Part shown: one piece after another, positions 1 through 8,958 of the stretch | Numbering within the stretch: position 1 is the stretch's first letter | Layout of the letters: every line of letters begins with the position of its first letter | DNA from: Cellulosimicrobium cellulans | GTDB lineage: Bacteria > Actinomycetota > Actinomycetes > Actinomycetales > Cellulomonadaceae | Direction of reading: 5' to 3' | Length of the DNA stretch: 64,000 nucleotides | NCBI RefSeq assembly: GCF_024124905.1 | Contig: NZ_JAMXST010000006.1 | Location: 124,001 to 188,000 of the forward strand | Position numbers and translations under genes: made by a program | Notes under the pieces: model-generated | The model's input: the letters and a program-made list of their open reading frames with translations, nothing else | Database searches by the model: none | What the model was told of the DNA's origin: nothing

Positions 1-3000
1 TCGAGGACACGGCGCTGCCGTCCGTGCTGCTCTCCGACGACTTCCTCCAGAACGCCGCGGCGAAGGAGCACGAGTACCTGCTGAGCCTCGACTCCGAGAC
101 GTTCCTCTACGAGTTCTACAAGGTCGGTGGGCTCACCCCGACCACGGCCGCCGGGTACGGCGGCTGGGAGCGCAGCAACGCGGTGAACTTCCGCGGCCAC
201 GCGTTCGGCCACTACCTGTCGGCGCTCGCGATGTCGTGGTCCTCGACCCGGGACCCGGAGACCAAGGACGCGCTGTTCACCGAGATCGAGGAGGGCGTGG
301 GTGGGCTCGCGCGCGTGCAGGACGCGTACGCCGCCGCCCACCCCGGCTCGGCCGGGTACGTCTCGGCGTTCCGCGAGTCGATCCTCGACCAGGTGCAGGG
401 CACCGGGACGTCGGACGAGAACGTCATCGTGCCCTGGTACAACCTGCACAAGGTGCTCGCCGGGCTGCTCGACGTCGCCGAGTACGTCGACGGCCCCGTC
501 GGGGACCAGGCGCTCGCCGTCGCGACCGACTTCGGGCTCTACGTCCAGGGCCGCGTGGCGAAGCTGCCGAGCACCGACGTCATGCTCCGCACCGAGTACG
601 GCGGCATGAACGAGGCGCTGTACGAGCTGTTCGACCTCACGGGCGACGTCCGGATCAAGGAGGCGGCCGAGGCGTTCGACGAGGTGACGTTCTTCCGCCA
701 GCTCGCCGCGGGCCAGGACGTGCTGCCGGGCAAGCACGCCAACACGCAGATCCCCAAGCTGCTCGGCGCGCTCAAGCGCTACCAGGTGTTCACGCAGAAC
801 CCCGAGTACTACGACCTGCTCACGCCCGCCGAGAAGGACGAGCTGCCGATGTACCTCGCGGCGGCGGAGAACTTCTTCGACGTCGTGGTGCGCGACCACA
901 CGTACGTCACCGGGGCGAACAGCCAGGCCGAGCACTTCCACGCGCCCGGCTCGCTGCACGAGCGCGCCGACGAGCAGGGCACGGCGCGCAACGCCGAGAC
1001 GGCCGAGACGTGCAACGAGTACAACATGCTCAAGCTCGCGCGCGAGCTGTTCACGCTGAGCAAGGACGTGCGGTACGCGGACTACTACGAGAACACGTTC
1101 ATCAACACGATCCTCGCGTCGCAGAACCCGGAGACGGGGACGACGACGTACTTCAACCCCATGGCGTCGGGCTACCACCGCGTGTACAACCTGCCGTTCA
1201 CCGAGTTCTGGTGCTGCACCGGCACGGGCATGGAGAGCTTCTCCAAGCTCGGCGACTCGATCTACTTCACCGGCCAGGGCTCGGTGTGGGTGAACATGTT
1301 CTTCTCCTCGACGGTCGAGCACGCCGAGGAGAACCTGCGGCTCACGCAGGAGGCGAACCTGCCGAACGAGGACACCGTGACCTTCCGCGTCGACGCGCTC
1401 GACGGCGGTGCGGTCGCCGAGGACGCGACGCTTCGGCTGCGCGTGCCGTCGTGGATCGCGGGTGATCCTGGCCTGGAGGTGAACGGCGCCGCCGTCGAGC
1501 CGGTCGTGTCGCGCGGGTACGTCGTGCTGCCCGTCGCCGCGGGCGACGTCGTCCGGTACACGATGCCGATGGCGGCGTCCGTCGTCGACACCCCGGACAA
1601 CCCGTACTTCGTGGCCTTCCGGTACGGGCCGGTCGTCCTCTCCGCGACCCTCGGCGAGGTCCCCGAGCCCGCGTGGCAGGGCACGGGCATTCTCGTCCGC
1701 TCCTCCACGCGCGACGCCGACGCCCAGACCACCATCACGGCGGCGAACATGGGCGCCGACGAGTGGAAGGAGCGCATCGCCGAGAACCTCGTGCGCGTCG
1801 AGGACGACGCCGAGGGCCGGGTGCAGCTCCGGCTGCGGAACACCGCCGACGGCGGCGACCTCGTCTTCACGCCCCACCACACCAACTGGGACGTGACCTA
1901 CGGGCTCTACCTCAACCTCGACGAGCCGGACTCCGCGGCGTCGCAGGAGCGCATCCTGCGCGCCAAGCAGGAGCTGCGCGACGCCGACCGCACCGTCGAC
2001 AGCCTGACGAGCTTCGACAACAACAACTTCGAGAACGCGAAGAACCTCAAGCAGAGCGGGTCGTCGGTCGGGACGTTCTCGGGCCGCCAGTTCCGCCACG
2101 CGAACGGCACGGGCTGGTTCAGCTACGACCTGATGATCGACCCGGCCTCGGCGTCGAACCACCTGGGCGTCACGCTGTACTCGGGCGACCAGGGTCGCGT
2201 CTTCGACGTGTACGTGAACGACGAGAAGCTGAAGACGATCACCACGGTCGCGAACGCCCCGACCAAGGACGAGCAGGGGTTCTACGTCGACACGACGCAG
2301 CTCCCCGCGAGGTACCTCGAGATCGGCGAGAACACGCGGTGGAAGGTCGACAGCGCGGGCGAGTACGTGCTCGACGAGGACGGCGAGCGCATCCCCGTGG
2401 TCACCGTGCGCTTCCAGGCGACGGGCGGCTGGGCCGGAGGCGTGTTCGGCGTCCGGGTCGACCGCGCGGCGTCCTACGACGCGACGCCCCGGCTCGCGGC
2501 GCTCGCGTTCGACACCGGCGCGCTCGCGCCAGCGTTCGACCCGGCCGTCACGGACTACACGCTCACCGTGCCCGAGGGCACGACGAGCGTCGTGCTGGAC
2601 GCCGACCCGCACGTGCCGAGCGGCCTGGTCCGTGTCGACGGCGTGCTGATCGACGACACGCAGGGTCGCGTCGTGCCGCTCCCCGCGGACGGGAGCGCGC
2701 GGACCGTGGAGGTCGTCGGCGTCGCGCAGGACCACCGGACGGCCACGACCTACCGGGTCGAGATCGTGCCGGGGGCGGCGGCCGTCGTGCCGCTCGACGT
2801 CGAGGTCTCCCCGCGCTGCCTCGCGGGCAAGGTCTACGTGGCCGTGCGGGCGACGAACACGGGCGACGCGCCGGTGGACGTGACCCTGGCGACGCCGTAC
2901 GGGGAGAGGTCCTACCCGGCCGTCGCCCCGGGCGCGAACGCGTACCAGTCGTTCGCCGCGCGCTCGGTGTCGGTCCCCGCCGGCACCGTGACCGTCACGG

Positions 3001-3086
3001 GCTCCGCGGTGCTCGACGGCCCCGACGGCCCGCGCGAGGTCACCACGGCGTACGACGTCCCTCTCGACGCCCGCGCCTGCGGCTGA
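1..3086 (+). CDS. Secreted-type GH127 beta-L-arabinofuranosidase, 5' end outside window
   Basis: The reading frame is open from base 3 with no start inside the window, so this is the last 1027 residues of a longer protein. The first 550 or so visible residues are a GH127 (DUF1680) catalytic domain. Visible E335-T-C337 and the C404-C405 pair in WCCTGTG match the zinc-binding Glu and Cys residues of Bifidobacterium HypBA1, in which the first Cys of the pair is the nucleophile. The family releases L-arabinose from beta-L-arabinofuranosides. A beta-sandwich region (about 680-810), a cadherin-like segment (about 825-915) and the C-terminal module shared by six proteins here (about 929-1027) follow. 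A signal peptide would lie upstream and is not seen. Family call is firm; exact substrate is inferred. Confidence 0.9.
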   Translation, partial: EDTALPSVLLSDDFLQNAAAKEHEYLLSLDSETFLYEFYKVGGLTPTTAAGYGGWERSNAVNFRGHAFGHYLSALAMSWSSTRDPETKDALFTEIEEGVGGLARVQDAYAAAHPGSAGYVSAFRESILDQVQGTGTSDENVIVPWYNLHKVLAGLLDVAEYVDGPVGDQALAVATDFGLYVQGRVAKLPSTDVMLRTEYGGMNEALYELFDLTGDVRIKEAAEAFDEVTFFRQLAAGQDVLPGKHANTQIPKLLGALKRYQVFTQNPEYYDLLTPAEKDELPMYLAAAENFFDVVVRDHTYVTGANSQAEHFHAPGSLHERADEQGTARNAETAETCNEYNMLKLARELFTLSKDVRYADYYENTFINTILASQNPETGTTTYFNPMASGYHRVYNLPFTEFWCCTGTGMESFSKLGDSIYFTGQGSVWVNMFFSSTVEHAEENLRLTQEANLPNEDTVTFRVDALDGGAVAEDATLRLRVPSWIAGDPGLEVNGAAVEPVVSRGYVVLPVAAGDVVRYTMPMAASVVDTPDNPYFVAFRYGPVVLSATLGEVPEPAWQGTGILVRSSTRDADAQTTITAANMGADEWKERIAENLVRVEDDAEGRVQLRLRNTADGGDLVFTPHHTNWDVTYGLYLNLDEPDSAASQERILRAKQELRDADRTVDSLTSFDNNNFENAKNLKQSGSSVGTFSGRQFRHANGTGWFSYDLMIDPASASNHLGVTLYSGDQGRVFDVYVNDEKLKTITTVANAPTKDEQGFYVDTTQLPARYLEIGENTRWKVDSAGEYVLDEDGERIPVVTVRFQATGGWAGGVFGVRVDRAASYDATPRLAALAFDTGALAPAFDPAVTDYTLTVPEGTTSVVLDADPHVPSGLVRVDGVLIDDTQGRVVPLPADGSARTVEVVGVAQDHRTATTYRVEIVPGAAAVVPLDVEVSPRCLAGKVYVAVRATNTGDAPVDVTLATPYGERSYPAVAPGANAYQSFAARSVSVPAGTVTVTGSAVLDGPDGPREVTTAYDVPLDARACG

Positions 3087-3197
3087 CGCCCGTCCCGCCG
3101 ACGGAGCGACGCAGTCCGCCGGGGAGGTCCCGGGGCCACGGCCCCGCGACCACCCCGGCGGACCGTGGCCCGCGCCGGGCGGGCCCGAGAGCGATAT

Positions 3198-3211
3198 CGG
3201 TATCGATACCG
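3198..3211. promoter_or_regulatory. Perfect 14-bp palindrome, candidate LacI-type operator
   Basis: CGGTATCGATACCG is a perfect palindrome with a central CG step, typical of LacI-family operators, 45 bases before the start of the GH43 gene at 3256. The overlapping stretch CGATATCGGTATCGA (3192-3206) recurs with one mismatch at 8825-8839, before another GH43 gene. The regulator is not encoded in the window. Confidence 0.5.
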
Positions 3212-3255
3212 CTCTCCGCACGATCGACCATGACCTCGACGAGGAGGAGAGAGAG

Positions 3256-6150
3256 ATGAGCAGGCAGGTGAGGGCGGCCGTCGCGGCGGCGCTGGCGGGA
3301 GTGCTCGCGCTCGGCGCGAGCACGACGTCCGCGGCGGTGGCGGACGAGTCGAGCGAGGGACCGGGAGGAACGAGCACGATCACCGGGCTGACGACCACCG
3401 ACCACGGAGACGGGACGTACGGTGTCCCGCTGCTGGGCAGCGACGTCCCCGACATCTCCGTGGCACGCGTCCCCGCGGCCGAGAGCGACGAGGGTCGCGA
3501 CGTCTACTACATGATCAGCACCACGATGCACCTCGCGCCGGGCGCGCCGATCATGAAGTCGTTCGACCTCGTGAACTGGGAGATCGTCGGGTACGTCTAC
3601 GACCGGCTCGGCGTGGGCGACGTCTCCTCGCTGCGCAACGGGCAGAACGGCTACGGCAACGGTCAGTGGGCGTCGTCGTTGCGCTACCACGACGGCACGT
3701 TCTACGTGGTCTTCAACACCAACGACCTGGGCGGGTCCTACCTCTTCCGCACGGACGACGTCGAGCACGGCGCGTGGGAGCGCACCGCGCTCGGCCGGGG
3801 GTTCCACGACCCGTCGCTCTTCTTCGACGAGGCCGACGGCGGGACGCCGTACATCTTCTACGGCTCGGGCGCGACGAGCGCCGTCCGGCTGAACGACGAC
3901 CTCACCGCGATCGAGGCGGACTTCCCGAACATCTTCCGTGCCGAGGACTACGCGGGCGAGCGGTTCGTCGGCGGGCTGTTCGAGGGCGCCCAGGTGCACT
4001 ACATCGACGGCGAGTACTACGTCGCGATCATCACGTGGCCCAGCGGCCAGAACCGCCAGGAGGTGCTCCTCCGCTCGCCGCACCTGCTGGGTCGCTACGA
4101 GACCGCCGACGGGTCGAACCCGTACGTGGCGCGCAGCGCGCTGAACTCCGACGGCTTCGCCCAGGGCGGGCTCGTCGAGGTGCCCGACGGCGCGGGCGGC
4201 TACGAGTGGTGGGGCATGTTCTTCCGCGACACCTACCCGCTCGGACGCATCCCCGCGCTCATCCCCGCGACGTGGGAGGACGGCTGGCCCACGTTCGGCG
4301 ACGACGGCGTGGTCCGCGTCGGCGACACGTTCGCCAAGCCGATCGTGCTGGACCCGGCGACGGAGCGCCGGGAGCGGCTGAAGAGCATCGTCGCCTCCGA
4401 CGACTTCGCGAACGACGCCGAGCACCGCGCGTTCAGCGACACCGTCTGGGAGGTCCCCGACGCGCCCACGTACGACGAGTCCCTGCTCGGCGTCGAGCTC
4501 GTCGCCAACCCCGGGTTCGAGGACCCGACGACCGCACCCTGGGCAGCGCAGTTCGGGGCGACGCTGACGCGCGAGACGAGCGGCGCCGCGTCGGGAACGG
4601 GCGCGCTGCGCGTGGCGGGCCGGACGCTCAACGGCTCCGGCCCGAACCAGCAGCTCGGCGGGAAGATCCAGGCGGGCGTGACCTACGAGGTCTCGGCCCG
4701 GGTCCGGTACGCCACGGGGCCCTCGACGGTCCGCTTCAACCTGGTCGGCGACTGGGGTGCGGGCGTGAAGACCCTGGCCTGGGCGGACGCGACCCCCGGG
4801 GAGTGGGCCACGGTCCGCGGCACCTACACGGTGCCGACCGGCACGGACGTGAGCACGTTCAAGCTCGCGGTCGAGACGCCGTGGGCGAACCCGCAGCCGC
4901 CGTCGTCGAGCGTCGAGTACCTGCTCGACGACGTGTCCGTCGTGGGCCGCGCGCCGGACGTCGAGACGCCCACGCGCGAGGAGGTGTCGTACAACGGCTC
5001 CGACCTCGACCTCGCGTGGCAGTGGAACCACGCGCCGGACAACCGGTACTGGTCGCTCACCGAGCGCGAGGGCTGGCTGCGCCTGACCAACGGGCACGTC
5101 GTCACCGGCGAGGCGGAGTACACCAAGGCGCCCGGGCGCGACCTCACGTATCTCGAGGAGGCGCGCAACACCCTCGGGCAGCGCACGTTCGGCCCGACGT
5201 CGTCGGCCCAGACGAGGCTCGACGTCTCCGGCATGCTCGACGGCGACGTCGCCGGGCTCGCCGTCTACGGGCGCAGCTTCGCGTACGCGGGGATCCAGCA
5301 GGTCGACGGCGAGCGCACGCTCGGTCTCGTCACCCGGCTCCAGCCGTTCGCCGACACGATCGACCGCGAGGCGGTCGAGTCGTTCGTCCCCGGGTCGCAG
5401 GTCCCGCTGGGCGAGCGCACGGACGTCCACCTCAAGGCGGACGCGGACTTCGCCTCGCCGAACGGCCAGCTCTGGGTGCAGTACTCCTACAGCCTCGACG
5501 GGCGCACCTGGCAGCCGCTCGGGGCCCGCCAGGGGCCGCTCGTCATGGACTGGAGCCTGTCGCACTTCATGGGGTACCGGTTCGGCCTCTTCTCCTACGC
5601 CAAGGAGCGGACCGGCGGCCACGTGGACTTCGACCACTTCCTCCTGAGCGACGTGCTCGACGCGGACGGCGGCGCCGACCGGACGGCGCTCGACGCCGTC
5701 GTCGCCGAGGCCGAGGGGCTCGATCCGGCGCACTACACGGCCGAGTCGTGGTCCGCCGTCGCGAAGGAGCTGGCGGCGGCGCGGGCCACGACCGCGCCGT
5801 CGACGCAGAACGAGGCCGACGCACCCGCGCGGGCGCTCGCGCTCGCCGTCGCGTCGCTCGTGCGGGCCGACGTCGCCGAGGTCGCGTTCACGGCCGAGGC
5901 GAGCGTGCGCGCGCTGGCCGGGAAGGACTACGTCGCCGTGCGCGTGACGAACGACGAGGACGTCCCCGTCGACGTCGTCGTCACCACGCCGTACGGCAGC
6001 CGGTCGTTCGCCGACGTCGCGCCGGGCCGTCACGCGTACCAGGCCTTCGCGAGCCGCCTCGCGAGCGCCCCGGCGGGCGAGGTGACGGTCTCGGTCACCC
6101 GCTCGACCGACGGGTCCACCGCGACCCGCACGGTCACGTACGGCGGCTGA
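3256..6150 (+). CDS. Secreted GH43 glycosidase with carbohydrate-binding and FIVAR-like domains
   Basis: 964 residues. The start has a strong purine-rich ribosome site (GAGGAGAGAGAG) and a Sec signal peptide (about 1-30). The GH43 domain spans about 50-400. Its likely Asp base lies in VPDISVARV, the pKa-modulating Asp in FHDPSLFFDE and the acid Glu in FEGAQVHY. The pattern resembles GH43 xylosidases/arabinofuranosidases, perhaps subfamily 12. A CBM4/9-like domain starting at VANPGFEDP (about 414-565), a DUF1349-like beta-sandwich (about 580-800), a FIVAR-like helical region (about 808-870) and the shared C-terminal module (about 877-964) follow. Here the module has lost both cysteines (RALAGK instead of RCLAGK, and no terminal Cys). 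It probably trims arabinose or xylose from plant polysaccharide outside the cell. Confidence 0.85.
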   Translation: MSRQVRAAVAAALAGVLALGASTTSAAVADESSEGPGGTSTITGLTTTDHGDGTYGVPLLGSDVPDISVARVPAAESDEGRDVYYMISTTMHLAPGAPIMKSFDLVNWEIVGYVYDRLGVGDVSSLRNGQNGYGNGQWASSLRYHDGTFYVVFNTNDLGGSYLFRTDDVEHGAWERTALGRGFHDPSLFFDEADGGTPYIFYGSGATSAVRLNDDLTAIEADFPNIFRAEDYAGERFVGGLFEGAQVHYIDGEYYVAIITWPSGQNRQEVLLRSPHLLGRYETADGSNPYVARSALNSDGFAQGGLVEVPDGAGGYEWWGMFFRDTYPLGRIPALIPATWEDGWPTFGDDGVVRVGDTFAKPIVLDPATERRERLKSIVASDDFANDAEHRAFSDTVWEVPDAPTYDESLLGVELVANPGFEDPTTAPWAAQFGATLTRETSGAASGTGALRVAGRTLNGSGPNQQLGGKIQAGVTYEVSARVRYATGPSTVRFNLVGDWGAGVKTLAWADATPGEWATVRGTYTVPTGTDVSTFKLAVETPWANPQPPSSSVEYLLDDVSVVGRAPDVETPTREEVSYNGSDLDLAWQWNHAPDNRYWSLTEREGWLRLTNGHVVTGEAEYTKAPGRDLTYLEEARNTLGQRTFGPTSSAQTRLDVSGMLDGDVAGLAVYGRSFAYAGIQQVDGERTLGLVTRLQPFADTIDREAVESFVPGSQVPLGERTDVHLKADADFASPNGQLWVQYSYSLDGRTWQPLGARQGPLVMDWSLSHFMGYRFGLFSYAKERTGGHVDFDHFLLSDVLDADGGADRTALDAVVAEAEGLDPAHYTAESWSAVAKELAAARATTAPSTQNEADAPARALALAVASLVRADVAEVAFTAEASVRALAGKDYVAVRVTNDEDVPVDVVVTTPYGSRSFADVAPGRHAYQAFASRLASAPAGEVTVSVTRSTDGSTATRTVTYGG

Positions 6151-6248
6151 CGCGCCGCCGACCCGCCGGCGGGTCGCTCGGGCGGGCCGCCGGTCCCGGA
6201 CGAGAGGAGGGCGCACGACGACGGCGCGACACCGCCGTCGGGCACGAC

Positions 6249-6271
6249 CGTCCGCGCGAGGCGCGCGGACG
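6249..6271 (+). promoter_or_regulatory. 10-bp hairpin upstream of the GH43 gene at 6303
   Basis: CGTCCGCGCG and CGCGCGGACG form a perfect 10-bp stem around a 3-base loop, about 30 bases before the next start codon. No T run follows. It could end transcription from the upstream gene or shape the leader of the next mRNA; the sequence cannot decide. Confidence 0.4.
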
Positions 6272-6302
6272 AGGCACGACACACACCGATCGAGGAGGAT
6301 CC

Positions 6303-8720
6303 ATGGACACGCACCACCGCAGACGACGCCGCCTGCGCGGCGCCGTCGCCGGGGCCGCGCTCGCGACGCTGCTCTCGGCGTCGCTCGCCGCGCTCCCGTC
6401 GTACGCCGCGGACGAGGAGCTGGTCGTCAACGGCGGCTTCGAGGACGGCACGACCGGCTGGTTCGTCAACAACGGCAACGCGACCGACAAGGCCGTGCTG
6501 TCGACCACCGACCAGGCGTTCGCGGGCGAGGCCGCGGCCCTGACCACCGAGCGCGCGACGACCGGCTCCGGTCCGATGCAGGACCTCAGCGGCAAGGTCC
6601 GCGCGGGCGAGACGTACGAGCTCACGGCGAAGATCCGGTACGACGCCGCCGCGGCCCCGGCCACCAAGCAGTTCTTCGCCACGATGCACTACGGCGGGGG
6701 GACGTACACGAACCTGGTGAGCGTCACCGCGACCAAGGGCCAGTGGGCGACGTTCGACGGCCGGTTCACGATCCCGGCCGACCAGAACGTCAGCACGGCG
6801 CGGCTGTTCTTCGAGACGCCGTGGACGAGCAACCCGTCCGCCGACCCGGCGACGCACCTCATGGACTTCGTGCTCGACGACGTCTCCGTCGTCGGCGCGG
6901 CGCCGCCCGGGCCGCCCTCGAAGACCATCGAGGTCCTCGGCAAGCTGCCCGGCGAGCACAACCCGCTCATCTCCCACAAGTTCGGGGCCGACGGGTTCGG
7001 GTTCGTCGAGGACGGGCGCGTGTACATGTACATGACGAACGACACCCAGGGCTATGCGCCCGACCCGGTGACGGGCGTCTCGCCGCAGATCAACTACGGC
7101 AGCATCAACCAGATCACGCTCATCTCGTCCGAGGACCTCGTGAACTGGACGGACCACGGCGAGATCCAGGTCGCCGGACCGCAGGGCGTCGCGCCGTTCA
7201 CGAACAACTCGTGGGCGCCGGGCATGGCGAAGAAGACGGTCGACGGCGTCGACAAGTACTTCCTCTACTACGCCAACGGCGGCGGGTCGTCGAACGTCAT
7301 CACGGGCGCCTCGCCGCTCGGGCCGTGGACGAGCGAGCGCGACAGCACGCTCATCGACGGGCGCACCCCGGGTGCCGAGGCCGTGGCCTGGAAGTTCGAC
7401 CCGGCCCCGCTCGTCACCGACGACGGCGCGTACCTCTACTTCGGCGGCGGCCCGGCGTCGACGTCGATGCCCGCGGCGGAGCGGTTCAACAACCCGAAGA
7501 ACATCCGCGTCATCGAGCTCGGCGACGACATGGTCTCGACGCAGGGCACCGCGGCCGTCGTGGACGCGCCCGTGGCGTTCGAGGCGGCGCAGGTCTTCGA
7601 GCGCGAGGGCAAGTACTACCTGTCGTACTCGTCGCACTTCGGCGGGAACGACTTCGGCGGCAACCAGGCCACGCTCCCGGGGTACCCGGGCGGCGGGCAG
7701 ATCGGCTACATGATCTCCGACGACCCGATGTCGTTCCCCAAGGAGACGTACGCCGGCGTGATGTTCCCGAACCAGTCGCAGTTCTTCGGCGCGGGCACGG
7801 GCGGCAACAACCACCAGTCGGTGTTCGAGCTGGACGGCAAGTACTACTTCACGTACCACGCGCCGACGCTCAACAAGCGCATCAACGGGAACACCACGCA
7901 GGGCTACCGCAGCCCGCACATCCAGGAGCTGACGTTCAACGCGGACGGCACGGTCCAGCAGGTCGTCGGGGACTACGCGGGCGTGGACCAGGTCAAGGAC
8001 CTCGACCCGTTCCAGGTGCTCGAGGCCGAGACGTTCGCGTGGCAGCAGGGCCTCGCCACCGCGAAGGTCGACGGCGGCTCGGCGCAGTTCGGGGACGCGG
8101 CGCCGAACCTCGTCGTCCGCGACGTCGACGCCGGGGACTGGTCGGCGCTGTCGTCGGTCGACTTCGGTGACGGTGCCGCGAGCGTCACGGCGCGCGTCAA
8201 GCCGCTCGTCGAGGGCGCCACCGTCGAGGTGCGCCTCGACGACCGCGAGGGTGCCGTCGTCGGGACGCTCGACCTCGACACCCCCGTCGGCGAGTGGGCG
8301 GACGTGACCGCCGCCCTCGAGGGGGCGAGCGGCGTCCACGACGTGTACTTCACGTTCGCCGGCCCCGCGGGCGCCGACCTCGTCGAGGTGGACACGTGGG
8401 AGTTCGCGGCCGACGCCGCCGCCCCGGCCGTCGAGCTCGACGTGACCGCGTCCGCACGCTGCCTCGCGGGCAAGGCCTACGTGGCGGTGCGCGCGACGAA
8501 CTCCGGGGACGTCCCGGCCGACGTCACGCTCGCCACGCCGTTCGGCACGCGCGTCGTGGAGGACGTCGCGCCGGGCGCGAACGCGTACCAGTCGTTCGCG
8601 GCCCGGTCCACGTCGCTCGCGGCCGGGGTCGCGTCCGTCACGGGCACGGCCGTGCTCGACGGCGCCGACGTGAGCACGCCGTACGAGGCCGCGTTCGACG
8701 CGCTGGCCTGCGGGGGCTGA
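6303..8720 (+). CDS. Secreted GH43 arabinofuranohydrolase-like enzyme with CBM4/9 and CBM6-like domains
   Basis: 805 residues, start preceded by AGGAGG. A basic N terminus and hydrophobic core form a signal peptide ending near the SYAADEE site (about 34). A CBM4/9 domain (about 38-195) begins LVVNGGFEDG. The GH43 domain (about 210-560) contains NPLISHKFGAD, FDPAPLVTDDG and FEAAQVFE, which supply the expected Asp base, Asp modulator and Glu acid. It resembles arabinoxylan arabinofuranohydrolases. A CBM6-like domain starting VLEAETF (about 570-701) and the shared C-terminal module with both cysteines (about 710-805) follow. It probably removes arabinose side chains; precise linkage is not readable from sequence. 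Confidence 0.87.
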   Translation: MDTHHRRRRRLRGAVAGAALATLLSASLAALPSYAADEELVVNGGFEDGTTGWFVNNGNATDKAVLSTTDQAFAGEAAALTTERATTGSGPMQDLSGKVRAGETYELTAKIRYDAAAAPATKQFFATMHYGGGTYTNLVSVTATKGQWATFDGRFTIPADQNVSTARLFFETPWTSNPSADPATHLMDFVLDDVSVVGAAPPGPPSKTIEVLGKLPGEHNPLISHKFGADGFGFVEDGRVYMYMTNDTQGYAPDPVTGVSPQINYGSINQITLISSEDLVNWTDHGEIQVAGPQGVAPFTNNSWAPGMAKKTVDGVDKYFLYYANGGGSSNVITGASPLGPWTSERDSTLIDGRTPGAEAVAWKFDPAPLVTDDGAYLYFGGGPASTSMPAAERFNNPKNIRVIELGDDMVSTQGTAAVVDAPVAFEAAQVFEREGKYYLSYSSHFGGNDFGGNQATLPGYPGGGQIGYMISDDPMSFPKETYAGVMFPNQSQFFGAGTGGNNHQSVFELDGKYYFTYHAPTLNKRINGNTTQGYRSPHIQELTFNADGTVQQVVGDYAGVDQVKDLDPFQVLEAETFAWQQGLATAKVDGGSAQFGDAAPNLVVRDVDAGDWSALSSVDFGDGAASVTARVKPLVEGATVEVRLDDREGAVVGTLDLDTPVGEWADVTAALEGASGVHDVYFTFAGPAGADLVEVDTWEFAADAAAPAVELDVTASARCLAGKAYVAVRATNSGDVPADVTLATPFGTRVVEDVAPGANAYQSFAARSTSLAAGVASVTGTAVLDGADVSTPYEAAFDALACGG

Positions 8721-8824
8721 GGACGGGACGGACGGCGCGCACGTCGCGCCGAGACCCCCGGGAGCGGGTCGGCGTCCCGGACGCCGGCCCGCTCCGCCGC
8801 TGGAGCCGGGCGCCGCAGGAAACT

Positions 8825-8839
8825 CGATATCGGTTTCGA
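8825..8839. promoter_or_regulatory. Copy of the CGATATCGGT-TCGA motif
   Basis: CGATATCGGTTTCGA differs at one base from 3192-3206 upstream of the GH43 gene at 3256. The shared motif before two genes of the same cluster suggests a common regulator. The right half of the palindrome is degraded here. Confidence 0.4.
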
Positions 8840-8866
8840 CGACGTAGAGCGCCCTGGACCCTCGTC

Positions 8867-8896
8867 ATGTTTGCGCTCACATGTTAGCGTTCACAC
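8867..8896. promoter_or_regulatory. Two tandem LacI-family operator candidates
   Basis: ATGTTTGCGCTCACAT (8867-8882) and ATGTTAGCGTTCACAC (8881-8896) have central CG steps 14 bp apart. Both resemble the TGTGAGCGCTCACA / ATGTTAGCGCTAACAT operators known for LacI-family sugar regulators of actinobacteria. They lie 63-92 bases before the ATG at 8959, the start of the two-GH43 gene, so repression relieved by arabino-oligosaccharide is a reasonable inference. Confidence 0.55.
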
Positions 8897-8958
8897 GCGC
8901 GTCCGACGACGGACCTGCGACCGGCGCTGCCGCCGGGCACGACGACGAGGAGTCACCG

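Noticed and set aside
3040-8339. Long minus-strand frames opposite the first GH43 genes
   Set aside because: Same reason: composition is that of an antisense shadow, and the plus strand carries clear GH43 and CBM motifs.
8881-8958. Upstream in-frame ATG at 8881 as the start of the two-GH43 gene
   Set aside because: It lies inside a LacI-like operator, has no ribosome site and would put 26 polar residues before the signal peptide.
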